NCBI GenBank assembly: GCA_964521255.1
Contig: CAZFRM010000004.1
Span: 207,592-271,591 of the forward strand
Reading direction: 5' to 3'
Source: ZC4RG29 sp964521255
GTDB taxonomy: Bacteria; Bacteroidota; Bacteroidia; Cytophagales; Cyclobacteriaceae
DNA length: 64,000 nt
Shown: piece by piece, positions 16,850 to 26,243 of the stretch
Layout: each line of letters opens with the position of its first letter
How positions within the stretch are numbered: position 1 is the stretch's first letter
Notes under the pieces: model-generated
What the model was told of the DNA's origin: nothing
What the model saw: the letters and a program-made list of their open reading frames with translations, nothing else
The model's database searches: none
Made by a program: the position numbers and the translations under genes

Positions 16850-18412
16850 ATGAAAATTTTTGAGTCCATTAAAAAACAAGCAATTGTTTTCTCTGCTCTT
16901 GTGGTACTTCTGCTCATCAGTTTAAATACTGCGATTGTTTTTTACAATAATTATGTGTTGCAGAAAACAACAAGACAAAAAGTAGAAACAGAAAGAGCCA
17001 CTTATCTTTTAGGTCAGGTATGGAACCAGGTAGTACGCAATGTTGATGTGGGGATGAGAGGTTATGCACTGACTAAATCGGAGGACTTGTTAGGTCCTTT
17101 GAGAGATGGTATCCGGGATAAAACTCCTATTCTGGAAGAGCTGCGTAGTATAACTGCCCGCCAGGGTTTTTCAAAACCCGCTACTATCGATAGTATTTCC
17201 CTGTGTGTGGATCAGTTCATCAAGGCGACAGTGAACATGGTTGAGCTGGCTAAGATTGATAGCATGAGTCTTTTCAGAGAAGCGTTGGCCGCCGACCCGG
17301 GGAGAGATGCCTGGTTCGTTTATGATAAAAATGCGACGATTATCAGTGCGTTTGAAAATGACATTAACACGAAAGCTACAAATGAATACGAACGCGCAGA
17401 CAGAGCTAAACTGATCTTTCAGATTATTCTATTCATAGTGGCTGTTCCAACCTTGATATTTATGATCGTTCGAATCCGGCAAGATAAAAAAGCTAGGAAA
17501 AATCTTTTTGCAAAGCTGGAGGAAAACAACCGAACCTATCTTTTCAATCCCGGATCTACAACGGATGACGACATACAGGAGAATGAAGTGATTGACAACT
17601 CGATTCGCAATTTCAAAAAAGCGACACAATTCATCAATAACATTACCAGCGGCAATCTCGATATACAATGGGAGGGAATTTCGAAAGACAATGAAGCCCT
17701 TAATAAACAAAACCTCGCGGGAGAGTTATCGCAGATGCGAGATAAAATGAAAGAGATCAAAGCTGCTGATGAAATCAGAAACTGGACTACGGAAGGATTA
17801 GCGAAATTTTCAGATGTAATAAGAGAGAATCAGCAGTCTATAAAAGCGCTTTGCTATGACGTGCTGGCCTATGTTGTTAAATACCTTAATGCCCAACAAG
17901 GTGGAGTATTTGTATTAATGGAGGATGTTGAGGGTAACGCATATCTTGAGCTTTCTGCCTGCTATGCGTTTAGCAAAAAGAAATTTATTGAAAAGAGGAT
18001 TGAAATAGGAGATGGAATGATTGGACAAACTTTCCTTGAAGGACAACCTATTGTGCTCACGAAAATTCCGCAAGGCTACACAGAGATCACCTCGGGCCTG
18101 GGTGAACGTACAGCAAGTTGCCTGATGATATTGCCTATGAAGTACAATGAAAAGATTGAGGCTGTTATAGAGATTGCCGGATTTAACAAGTTTGAACAGC
18201 ATGAAATTGACTTTGTTGAAAAGGTTGGTGAGATCACAGCTTCTACGCTTTCTACTGTGAAGAACACAGAAAAGATGAAATTCATGGTTGATCAGTTCAA
18301 GTCACAGACCGAACAACTTAAAGCACAAGAAGAAGAACTGCGCCAGAATATGGAAGAGATGGAGGCTACACAGGAAGCTTTCCGCAGACAAGAGAAAGAA
18401 GGCTATCAATAA
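16850..18412 (+). CDS. Membrane CHASE3-GAF sensor protein without an output domain
   Basis: 520 residues. A first membrane helix is at about 10-32; a periplasmic CHASE3-like four-helix domain follows (signature QVVRNVDVGMRGYALTKSEDLL). A second helix at about 188-207 leads to a HAMP-like segment (ITSGNLDIQWEG), then a GAF domain (about 330-470, ending MILPMKYNEKIEAVIEIAGFNKFEQHEIDFVEKVGE). The final 45 residues are a coiled coil (KAQEEELRQNMEEMEATQEA). In relatives this coil leads into PAS, kinase or phosphatase domains; here a stop ends it. It may signal by partner binding. No regulator gene is adjacent. Confidence 0.87.
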   Translation: MKIFESIKKQAIVFSALVVLLLISLNTAIVFYNNYVLQKTTRQKVETERATYLLGQVWNQVVRNVDVGMRGYALTKSEDLLGPLRDGIRDKTPILEELRSITARQGFSKPATIDSISLCVDQFIKATVNMVELAKIDSMSLFREALAADPGRDAWFVYDKNATIISAFENDINTKATNEYERADRAKLIFQIILFIVAVPTLIFMIVRIRQDKKARKNLFAKLEENNRTYLFNPGSTTDDDIQENEVIDNSIRNFKKATQFINNITSGNLDIQWEGISKDNEALNKQNLAGELSQMRDKMKEIKAADEIRNWTTEGLAKFSDVIRENQQSIKALCYDVLAYVVKYLNAQQGGVFVLMEDVEGNAYLELSACYAFSKKKFIEKRIEIGDGMIGQTFLEGQPIVLTKIPQGYTEITSGLGERTASCLMILPMKYNEKIEAVIEIAGFNKFEQHEIDFVEKVGEITASTLSTVKNTEKMKFMVDQFKSQTEQLKAQEEELRQNMEEMEATQEAFRRQEKEGYQ

Positions 18413-18478
18413 ACTTATCAATGAGAGCATCATTTACTATTATAAAACATTTATCAACAGATATTAACCAATGTTGAA

Positions 18479-18537
18479 AAGTAGGCAATCGCAGTAGGCA
18501 CAAAATTGCCTATTGCCATTTGCTTACTGCCATTTTT
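18479..18537 (+). terminator. Long imperfect terminator hairpin
   Basis: AGTAGGCAAT...AGTAGGCA pairs imperfectly with TGCCTATTGCC...TTACTGCC, followed by ATTTTT. It follows the sensor gene. Confidence 0.5.
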
Positions 18538-18602
18538 CGTTTGTATCATAGATTTTTGAATGAACTAAGTAGCACTAAATCACTAAACGATTAATAACTA
18601 CG

Positions 18603-18857
18603 ATGGCATCTTGCGTTACGCATAAGAAAATGTATTCTTCCCGCGAGTTGGCGGAAGACGCGCTAATTGAAGCGCGAATAAAATTCAGTTCTTCTCATGG
18701 CGGACCTATAGCCGTTTATAAATGTGAGGATTGTGGGCATTATCATCTCACTTCGTCGGGAACTATTAATGAACGATTAGCAAAGTTCATCGCCGAAGGA
18801 AAAATTAAACTTCACAAGGAAGCAGACTACTGGGCAAATAAATTGAATAAACGTTAA
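18603..18857 (+). CDS. Small zinc-ribbon-like protein
   Basis: 84 residues. The motif YKCEDCGHYHLTS (about 39-51) with the N-terminal CVTHK (about 4-8) gives Cys/His pairs that could bind zinc. The first 35 residues, KMYSSRELAEDALIEARIKF, would form one helix. No known enzyme family recognised; similar short CxxCgxyH proteins are seen in other Bacteroidota. Its stop lies a few bases before the next gene, so the two are probably co-transcribed. Confidence 0.75.
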   Translation: MASCVTHKKMYSSRELAEDALIEARIKFSSSHGGPIAVYKCEDCGHYHLTSSGTINERLAKFIAEGKIKLHKEADYWANKLNKR

Positions 18858-18883
18858 GTGAATTTCAGATGCTAAATTTTCAG

Positions 18884-19162
18884 ATGTTAAATCCTAAAAT
18901 TACAATCACATATTGTACCCGGTGCAAGTGGTTGCTTCGCGCCACGTGGATGGCGCAGGAAATCCTTTCTACATTTGATCAGGAGGTTGGAGAGGTTTCG
19001 CTAAAACCTGATCACACAGGTGGCATTTTTGAAATTCATGTAAATGATGAATTGCTTTTCTCACGTGCAGCTAATGGTGGCTTCTTAGATATTAAAGAAC
19101 TAAAGCAATTGGTAAGAGACAAGGTTGCTCTCGGGAAAAGTCTTGGGCATATTGATCGTTGA
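18884..19162 (+). CDS. SelT/SelW/SelH (Rdx)-family redox protein
   Basis: 92 residues from MLNPKITITYC; an alternative start 15 bases earlier (18869) adds MLNFQ. The first beta strand is followed by CTRCKW, the CxxC redox site of the Rdx thioredoxin-like family, then the helix RATWMAQEILSTF and the GGIFEIHVNDELLFSR strand pair and KQLVRDKVALGKSLGH helix. This is the cysteine version of selenoprotein W. Its redox partner is unknown. It is coupled to the small zinc-ribbon gene upstream. Confidence 0.88.
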   Translation: MLNPKITITYCTRCKWLLRATWMAQEILSTFDQEVGEVSLKPDHTGGIFEIHVNDELLFSRAANGGFLDIKELKQLVRDKVALGKSLGHIDR

Positions 19163-19183
19163 TCTACCGCTCACAAATATAGA

Positions 19184-20056
19184 TTAGAAAAATTGTACGC
19201 TCCACGTTCGGGTCCAATCTTCATTCGGTGAGATCATTTGAATGCCTTCTTTATTTTGTAATTGTTGGTCGTGATTTTCTGAATCTGCAATGCCACACCA
19301 GGGCTCCAGGCAAAGGAAGTCAGCGTCCTTGGCAGCCCAGATGCCAAAATAAGGAAAGCCGTCAAACCGGAAATTCAAACCATACGGATCAACAGAAGAT
19401 TTAAGTTCAATCTTTCTCGTTTTGTAATTTTTTAGAACAAGAGCGTTTTTGTAAAAAAGTTCTTTAGAAAGCTTTAGCCTATTTGAATTGATCAACAAGG
19501 GTTCTGATTTCAGTTTGATCAATCCTTCATCGCTTATCGGCCAATGATCAATATCTTCCGCTTCGTTAAATTCCAAATAGTAATCACTGTACTTTGATTC
19601 TTCGGTTAACGGTACTTTAAAAGCAGGATGAGCACCAATTGAAAAATACATTTCTTCTTTCCCTTTGTTGACTACATCATACGTAACAAGGAGTGAATTT
19701 TTTGACAGGGAATATTTTACATTTAGTTCAAAATGAAATGGATATTTTCTTAACGTTTCTTCGTTGCTTCGGAATGTAAAAACAACCATGTCTTTTTTTT
19801 CAATGGCCGTTTCAAAAGTTGAGTCGCGTGCAAAGCCGTGGCGGGTAATGTTGTAATTTTTATTCTTGTAGCAGTAAGTGTCATTCTTTAGCGTTCCTAC
19901 AATAGGAAACAAAATCGGGGAGGTTTTACCCCAGAACAAAGGATCTGCTCCCCACATATATTCCAGTTGATTTTCTTTGTTGATTACGCTATACAATTCA
20001 GCGCCTTTCTTTTTGATACGAACAATTAAATGATCGTTTTCTATTTTAACAGACAT
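19184..20056 (-). CDS. Aldose 1-epimerase-family protein (LacX-like)
   Basis: 290 residues, cytoplasmic. The GalM-like beta-sandwich is shown by GAELYSVINKENQLEYMW near the start, ILFPIVGTL, then RHGFARDSTFE (the usual HG-AR substrate site), SIGAHPAFKVPL with the catalytic-region His, and LEPWCGIADS with the catalytic Glu context near residue 250. The sequence type is closer to LacX/YeaD-like epimerases than to GalM proper, so the substrate may be a hexose phosphate or other aldose. It is divergent from PBP1A across a 140-base gap. Confidence 0.88.
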   Translation of the reverse strand: MSVKIENDHLIVRIKKKGAELYSVINKENQLEYMWGADPLFWGKTSPILFPIVGTLKNDTYCYKNKNYNITRHGFARDSTFETAIEKKDMVVFTFRSNEETLRKYPFHFELNVKYSLSKNSLLVTYDVVNKGKEEMYFSIGAHPAFKVPLTEESKYSDYYLEFNEAEDIDHWPISDEGLIKLKSEPLLINSNRLKLSKELFYKNALVLKNYKTRKIELKSSVDPYGLNFRFDGFPYFGIWAAKDADFLCLEPWCGIADSENHDQQLQNKEGIQMISPNEDWTRTWSVQFF

Positions 20057-20195
20057 ACGGGAAGGTTTTGGTTAGAAACCAAAGATAGCAGATTGGGGTG
20101 TCAATTAATTTGCTGTCAAACAAAGATATGTCCTGTTGCACACTAATATTCGTCTTGGTAACTTCACAACCCTTTATGGATAGTGGGATAGATTT

Positions 20196-22670
20196 ATGAA
20201 ATTTTGGCAGCAACTCTTGCAAAGTATTCAACAGCTTTTAATGCAAGTTCGTCATCTGGCTCATCCTTTCCTGAGGTGGTTCGGAAGGCAGCTTGAAAAA
20301 GTAGATCGCTATTTCATCAAGCGACCAAAATTTAAGAAGATGGTTATCATTGCCTCGGTAATCTTTGGACCTCCCTACCAACTCTCTCTCATGCTGGCGA
20401 TAGTTATAGGCATGAGTTCGCCCGACACGAAAACACTTCGCAACATTCAAAACCAGGTAGCCTCAGAGGTGTACAGCGCTGACGGCGTTTTGTTGGGAAG
20501 ATATTTTATTCAGGATAGGACTGAGGTGAGGTATGAGGAAATCACCCCGTCGGTTATTGATGCCTTGGTAACAACAGAGGATGTTCGGTTTTATGAACAC
20601 ACCGGAATTGATTTTGTAAGCCTGGGTCGCGTATTGGTGAAATCAATTTTTTTACAGGATGAATCCTCAGGGGGAGGAAGTACGATTACACAACAATTGG
20701 CTAAGAATCTATATCCGCGAAAGCGATTTTGGATATTCGGTATACTGATCAACAAATTAAGAGAGGCTATCACAGCGTGGAAATTGGAGCGTGTCTATTC
20801 AAAAAAAGAACTTCTTGCGCTTTATCTGAATACGGTTCCTTTCGCAGATAATACATTCGGTATTGAAGCGGCAGCGAAGCGTTTCTATTCCACAACGGCG
20901 AGCGATCTTACTGCAGACCAGGCGGCAGTTTTGATTGGTATGTTAAAGGCCACTCATTCTTACAATCCAAGACTCTTCCCTGAACGTGCTGAAGAACGCC
21001 GTAACGTGGTACTTGGACAAATGGTGAAATACAATGTTCTAACGGATAGTCTGGCGGACTCACTTAAAACACTACCACTGGGATTGAAATACAATATCAT
21101 TTCTCATCATCATGGTTTGGCGCCGCACTTCAGGGAATATCTGAAAGGTGAATTGATCGAGTGGTGTAAAAATCATACGAAGGCGAATGGCGAACCTTAC
21201 AATTTATATACCGATGGTTTAATTATATACACAACTATTGATTCAAAATTGCAGGCCTATGCGGAGAATGCTGTAAGTCAACAGATGGCGGAAGTCCAGA
21301 AAATGTTTTTTGAACACTGGGGAAAGGAAAGGCCCTGGAAAGGGAAGGAACAGGTTTTGGATGAGGCTATCAAGCGGTCTGTCCGTTATAAACGCCTGAA
21401 AGCAAACGGACTTGATGAAGAAGAAATTATGAAACAACTTCAGAAGCCTGTACCGGTAAGGTTATTTACATGGGAAGGAGTTAAGGAAATTGTCATTAGC
21501 CCTATAGATTCAATCATTCATCATTTGCAATATTTGAATGCCGGTTTTCTTGCGATGGAACCACAAACAGGAAAAGTAAAAGCATGGGTTGGTGGAATTG
21601 ATCACGACTTTTTTCAATTTGATCATGTAAAGACCTCAACGAAACGACAGGTAGGTTCTATCTTCAAGCCTATCGTTTACGCCATGGCCATTGAAAAAGG
21701 TGTTGATCCCTGCGAATTGATCTCAGCAAAGCGGGAAACGTATATCGACAAGGAAGGCAAAGAGTGGACGCCACGTAATATGCAAAACGACTATGAAGTA
21801 AAGTATTCAATGCGCGGTGGACTGGCCTACTCAGTGAATACAGTAGCCGTCAAGTTAATTCAGGAGGCAGGAGTAGCAAATACAATTTCACTTGCCCGAA
21901 AAATGGGCATCACCAGTGAAATGCCTGATGTGCCCTCGATTGCCCTTGGTTCATCTTCCATTTCTCTTCTGGAAATGACAGCATCATATGCTTGCATTGC
22001 TAATGAAGGTGTTTCTGTAAAGCCATATTACATCGCTTCCATTAAAGATCTTGATGGCAAGGTGTATGATGATTTTGGATCAGAGGAAAATCGCAGGGCC
22101 TTGTCAAAAGAAACTGCTCAGCTAATGATACACATGCTGAAGACTGTTGTGCACGAGGGTACCGCTGCGCGGCTCAGGTGGAGATATGGTATATATAATG
22201 ATCTCGCCGGAAAAACAGGGACCACGCAGTCAAACGCTGATGGATGGTTTATGGCGATGACGCCAAAATTGGTGATGGGTGCCTGGGTCGGTGCTGACGA
22301 TCCGAGGATTCGGTTCCGCACGACAAATCTTGGACAAGGCTCAAGTACAGCTTTGCCTATTGCAGGCTACTTTATGAAGCAGGTAAACAAGGATACATCA
22401 TACCAGGTTATCTCATCGGCAAAATTTGAATCACTACCTTCCCCATTGCGGCGAAGGCTGGATTGTGATCTTTATGAGTTAAATGATGAATTAGAAGTTA
22501 AGATTGTTCAAATGATTCATAAACGTGATTCAATCACCATGGCCGATACATTAGCTGAACCGCCAAAAGAAACTTTTCTCGAATGGCTGTACAGACGCAA
22601 GCAGCAAATTCTCCAGGCCAGTCAGCCCGACAGTGTTAAAAATATTAAAGTTGATGTGATAGGAGGGTGA
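20196..22670 (+). CDS. mrcA: Bifunctional penicillin-binding protein 1A
   Basis: 824 residues. A membrane anchor at about 48-72 is preceded by a basic cytoplasmic tail. The glycosyltransferase GT51 domain (about 95-270) has the catalytic Glu in TTEDVRFYEHTGID and the GGGSTITQQLAKNLYP motif. The transpeptidase domain (about 445-740) has the acyl-serine in GSIFKP, the YSVN motif and KTGTTQSNADGW. It polymerises and cross-links peptidoglycan at the outer face of the inner membrane. ATG after a weak leader. Alone on its strand, convergent with the subtilase gene. Confidence 0.96.
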   Translation: MKFWQQLLQSIQQLLMQVRHLAHPFLRWFGRQLEKVDRYFIKRPKFKKMVIIASVIFGPPYQLSLMLAIVIGMSSPDTKTLRNIQNQVASEVYSADGVLLGRYFIQDRTEVRYEEITPSVIDALVTTEDVRFYEHTGIDFVSLGRVLVKSIFLQDESSGGGSTITQQLAKNLYPRKRFWIFGILINKLREAITAWKLERVYSKKELLALYLNTVPFADNTFGIEAAAKRFYSTTASDLTADQAAVLIGMLKATHSYNPRLFPERAEERRNVVLGQMVKYNVLTDSLADSLKTLPLGLKYNIISHHHGLAPHFREYLKGELIEWCKNHTKANGEPYNLYTDGLIIYTTIDSKLQAYAENAVSQQMAEVQKMFFEHWGKERPWKGKEQVLDEAIKRSVRYKRLKANGLDEEEIMKQLQKPVPVRLFTWEGVKEIVISPIDSIIHHLQYLNAGFLAMEPQTGKVKAWVGGIDHDFFQFDHVKTSTKRQVGSIFKPIVYAMAIEKGVDPCELISAKRETYIDKEGKEWTPRNMQNDYEVKYSMRGGLAYSVNTVAVKLIQEAGVANTISLARKMGITSEMPDVPSIALGSSSISLLEMTASYACIANEGVSVKPYYIASIKDLDGKVYDDFGSEENRRALSKETAQLMIHMLKTVVHEGTAARLRWRYGIYNDLAGKTGTTQSNADGWFMAMTPKLVMGAWVGADDPRIRFRTTNLGQGSSTALPIAGYFMKQVNKDTSYQVISSAKFESLPSPLRRRLDCDLYELNDELEVKIVQMIHKRDSITMADTLAEPPKETFLEWLYRRKQQILQASQPDSVKNIKVDVIGG

Positions 22671-22675
22671 TTCAA

Positions 22676-22709
22676 TTAGCCAATGTTGCTTTGCTCATAC
22701 ATTGGCTAA
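22676..22709. terminator. Bidirectional terminator
   Basis: TTAGCCAATGT (22676-22686) pairs perfectly with ACATTGGCTAA (22699-22709) across a 12-base loop, between the convergent PBP1A and subtilase genes. Confidence 0.7.
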
Positions 22710-22729
22710 TCGGCTAATTGATAAACTGG

Positions 22730-24460
22730 CTAATCAATTTTTTTATTCCTGCTTACTTCTTCTGCCATTTTCACAGCTTGATAAGCATTAACAATTCCTC
22801 CCGAAATACTAAGTTGATTGAAATTGACTTCATCCTGAGTGCCAGGTTTTTTTACTTTAAGATTATCAAACTTTCGCGTAGATGAACGAAGAATATCTCT
22901 CACCTGCGCTGCGGTCAGATCGGGAAAATATGACATGACCACGGCAGCAACACCCGCAGTTACCGGACTGGCCATGCTTGTTCCGTTTTCGTTTTCGTAG
23001 GTATTGTTGGGTTTTGTAGAATATATCTCTACGCCGGGTGCGAAAAGGTCAACTGTCTTCTTTCCATAATTTGAAAAGTAGCCGACCAGGTCATCATTTG
23101 CACCGGAGGATGAAGCGCCTACTTCAATCCAGTTCCTGGCTTCTTTGCCATCTCCGTAAAAGCGGGTTGGAAAATTACTTTCAACGTCAATGTTGTCTTT
23201 ATCATTACCTGCTGCGTGTATCAGTAGCACACCTTTTGACTCCGCATAATGAACGGCTTTATCCACTGCTTCCTTATGAGGGGAGTAATCTTTTCCGAAG
23301 CTCATGTTAATAACCTGGGCTCCGTTATCAACAGCATAAATAATGGCGTTGGCAATATCCTTGTCACGTTCGTCTCCATTAGGAGGCACAACACGAATGC
23401 ACATTATTTTTACATTATCGGCAATTCCCTTTATCCCCAGATTATTTTTTCGATTGGCACCGATGATTCCGGCAACATGTGTCCCATGCGATGGATCGCC
23501 ACCTTTTACATCATTGTTGCCATAATATTTTTCATAAGGATTATTCGGGTCATCATTAACAATTGATCGTGAATCATAATCCGGATTATAACCGAATTCA
23601 ACCGCAGCTTTGAAATTTTCGCATACCGTAGTATTGTGCTTGATTACATAATCAAAATCTTCAACAATAACATCCAGGCTCTCATCTCCGGTGCTGTTCT
23701 CGAAAATTACACCGATGATGTATTTCGCAAAGGAAACTTTATTGTTGGTGCTTTTAATAGTATCAATCGTTGTCGGGTTGATTGATGAAATATTATACGT
23801 GGACTTAATTACTTCGATCGAGGATACGAGGTTGTCATAGAATGATTTGTACATCACAAGTTGTTCATTGCAACTTGTATAATCGTTTTCGCTTTTTGCT
23901 TTGTAGCGTTCGTATCGGTCGCTGATTTTTTTCCAGTATTCAAATTCTGTTTTGTTTTTGCGGCTAACCTTTTTTTCATTGGTCGTTTCAAACTTCGCTT
24001 TCAGTCGTGCGTACTCCCGTGTTAGCTCATAGGTATCGAATTCAACGTTTCCTGATTTACCGCCGATGAAATTCCACCCATGTATATCATCTACATATCC
24101 GTTTTTATCATCGTCAATGCCATTGCCTGCTATTTCAGCTTCGTTTGTCCAAATCACATCTTTCAGATCTTCGTGGTCAATGTCAATTCCCGAATCAATC
24201 ACAGCTACTAAAACTGTGCGCGATGGTTTTCCTTTTAATAGTGTATGATAAGCTTTTTCAATGCTCACACCTTGCTGATGATCAGCTTCCGGATCAAGGA
24301 GAAACCACTCATTGGCTTGTGCCGATGTGTCAGAAATGGCAGTAGTATCTGGAAAGTTTAACGTATTGTTTGCAGAAAATACCGGGTTGCACAACAAGGT
24401 TATCGCCAAACAAAGAATCCATCGTTCTCCTCTTACCTTCATAAATCTGTTGGTTTTCAA
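22730..24460 (-). CDS. Secreted subtilisin-like serine protease (S8)
   Basis: 576 residues. The signal peptide ends near NPVFSA. The catalytic triad is Asp89 (VAVIDSGIDIDHED), His325 (SHGTHVAGIIG) and Ser495 (NGTSMASPVTAG), with the oxyanion Asn in HAAGND. An unusual insert of about 180 residues between Asp and His (about 130-310), rich in charged coiled-coil sequence, is longer than in subtilisin itself but common in Cytophagales homologues. No propeptide domain or T9SS C-terminal domain is visible; the protein ends on the last subtilase helix. It probably works in the periplasm or is exported by another route. Confidence 0.95.
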   Translation of the reverse strand: MKTNRFMKVRGERWILCLAITLLCNPVFSANNTLNFPDTTAISDTSAQANEWFLLDPEADHQQGVSIEKAYHTLLKGKPSRTVLVAVIDSGIDIDHEDLKDVIWTNEAEIAGNGIDDDKNGYVDDIHGWNFIGGKSGNVEFDTYELTREYARLKAKFETTNEKKVSRKNKTEFEYWKKISDRYERYKAKSENDYTSCNEQLVMYKSFYDNLVSSIEVIKSTYNISSINPTTIDTIKSTNNKVSFAKYIIGVIFENSTGDESLDVIVEDFDYVIKHNTTVCENFKAAVEFGYNPDYDSRSIVNDDPNNPYEKYYGNNDVKGGDPSHGTHVAGIIGANRKNNLGIKGIADNVKIMCIRVVPPNGDERDKDIANAIIYAVDNGAQVINMSFGKDYSPHKEAVDKAVHYAESKGVLLIHAAGNDKDNIDVESNFPTRFYGDGKEARNWIEVGASSSGANDDLVGYFSNYGKKTVDLFAPGVEIYSTKPNNTYENENGTSMASPVTAGVAAVVMSYFPDLTAAQVRDILRSSTRKFDNLKVKKPGTQDEVNFNQLSISGGIVNAYQAVKMAEEVSRNKKID

Positions 24461-24636
24461 TATTTTAATTTTGCAATATAGAAGTAATTGTTCATTTCAG
24501 TTCCCGAATTTACAGGAAGAGCAAACCGGGAACACGCAAAAGTCATGCAAAAACTTACGCTGGTGCCGGAGCAGACAGGAGAAGGCGGTTAAACTTAAAA
24601 AATAAAGTGACTTTTGAACAATAAACGCCAGGAGCT

Positions 24637-24783
24637 ATGGACTTATTTGTGTTTGTTGGAGTGTGGCTTTTCTTTACCATTTTATTTTGGGCGGCGATGA
24701 AATTTAATAAGCAACGCGAGATGGAATCCTGGAATCAAAAAGAAAATCTACAAACGCATGAACCAAAACCACACCGGTTTTGA
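24637..24783 (+). CDS. Short single-span membrane protein, 48 residues
   Basis: A short frame: ATG at 24637, preceded by an AGGAGC Shine-Dalgarno-like stretch, ends at TGA 24781-24783. Residues 2-22 form one hydrophobic helix rich in Phe and Trp, then a basic KFNKQRE, then a polar tail (WNQKENLQTHEPKPHRF). This is typical of small membrane accessory proteins such as those of oxidase or transporter complexes, but nothing next to it shows a partner. The strong ribosome-binding signal in a genome that seldom uses one supports it as real. Confidence 0.55.
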   Translation: MDLFVFVGVWLFFTILFWAAMKFNKQREMESWNQKENLQTHEPKPHRF

Positions 24784-25247
24784 TCGGGTAAGAATTTCCT
24801 TTTTAGTGCTCTTTGATTTTGATGTTTCGAAAACCAACACTTTGATTTTTGTGATTTTTTTAGGATTAAAGTACGATGGAAAACATCTGTTGGTAAAATG
24901 TCACGAAAAGGAATGCAAAAAGCAGTGACTGGTGAACGCTTAGAGTATATTTTTTTTAAGATCGCTGAAAGTTTGTAAACTAAAACAGGTTTATCTTACA
25001 TCATGCTCAGATAAGAAGAATGTCACTACGGCATACAGCAGGACAGTTAATTTTTATCAAAATATAATTTTAAACAATATAATCGTTGTACGGCTCATCA
25101 TAAACGATTAGTAGTAAAGCACTAAAAAGATCAAGGTTTTGAAATTGGAAAGATTTTTGCGTGAATTTAATTATTAATAAATCCATTTCGTTAGATGATC
25201 ATCTCAATGTGGAGGAATCATCCAATAGTGGTTACCCATTATAAAAA
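24784..25247. other. Intergenic gap without recognised genes
   Basis: 464 AT-rich bases before the frameshifted lipoprotein gene. The only feature noticed is the 10-bp palindrome GATGATCATC at about 25194-25203, some 50 bases before the lipoprotein ATG. Confidence 0.4.
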
Positions 25248-26212
25248 ATGAAAAAATTTATCATACCATTAATCCTGTCCTTGTTTCCTGGCTTTTCCTG
25301 TTCAGAAGAAGATGCTGCAACACCAGATTCTTATTCCTTTCAATGGGTTGTAAGCGAGTTTTCTAAATATGGTTCCAATTTTTTTGATTTTCGAACAGGG
25401 GATGAGAATACGTTGTATGCCAAAGGTTATGTTAACGGACTATATGGAGTGCATAAAGCAGATGCCGGTCAATGGGAAACCGTATTACCAATGGAACCAG
25501 GGGTTTTAAATGTTCAGAATTTTACCGTGTTTGATGGAAATGTTTACATGGTGTCGTCAAAAGAAGGTAAAAGAAGTTTGTGGAGGGCTGATAAAAATTC
25601 AATAGAAAAGTAGATACAGTCCTTGAGGTAATTCAGTTTAAAGAGAAACTTATTATTGCAGGATCATTCACCGACGAAATGAATAATTCATATGGACTGG
25701 CTTTTTCTGCGGATGGCTTAACATTCACCCCGATCTATCCTGATGATGAGTTGTTAATCTCATCAATGTGGGCTTTGAAGCATTTCGGGGACAGGATATT
25801 TTTGTATGGGAACAATGGGTATACATACGAATATGACGGAGATCGTTTAATTCGAGCAGGACTTGGCCGGTATCAGGGATTTGATTTAATCGATGAGGGA
25901 AATAACATTTATACCCTGAGTGGTAAGGCAGCTGGAACCCAATACGTTGAGAAAGAAAACAAGGGTCAGCTTACCTGGGTGAGCCCTACAATCAATTCAA
26001 CCGGGCAAATGCTCTGGTTACGTATAAAAGACGATCACCTCATCGCTATGGGAGTCGACAACGATTTAAATCTTTCAGTTGCCTACTATCTTGAAAACAA
26101 TGAATGGAAATCAATCCATACAACAAACTATTTCCACGGAACATTTGAGTATAATGACAGGTTGTTTGCTTACGATATCAACGGGATTATTGTTGAGTTA
26201 GTAGGAAACTAA
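25248..26212 (+). pseudogene. Surface lipoprotein gene broken by one frameshift
   Basis: Frame one gives MKKFIIPLILSLFPGFSC, a lipoprotein signal with Cys18 and then SEED, which matches the acidic lipoprotein export signal described in Bacteroidota surface lipoproteins. Coding continues to a TAG at 25611. The -1 frame is open from 25595 and reads DTVLEVIQFKEKLIIAGS and on to 26212, in register with the rest of the protein, so a one-base loss between 25595 and 25611 (near the A-runs) splits the gene. The body has repeated Gly-Asn-Tyr strands of the kind in beta-propellers. It could be a sequencing error in a homopolymer. Confidence 0.8.
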
Positions 26213-26243
26213 GGCAACAATCCCCTGACTTCAGAAAAATTTT

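Noticed and set aside
25595..25611. Programmed -1 frameshift
   Set aside because: There is no good slippery heptamer or downstream stem, and a one-base error or mutation explains it better.
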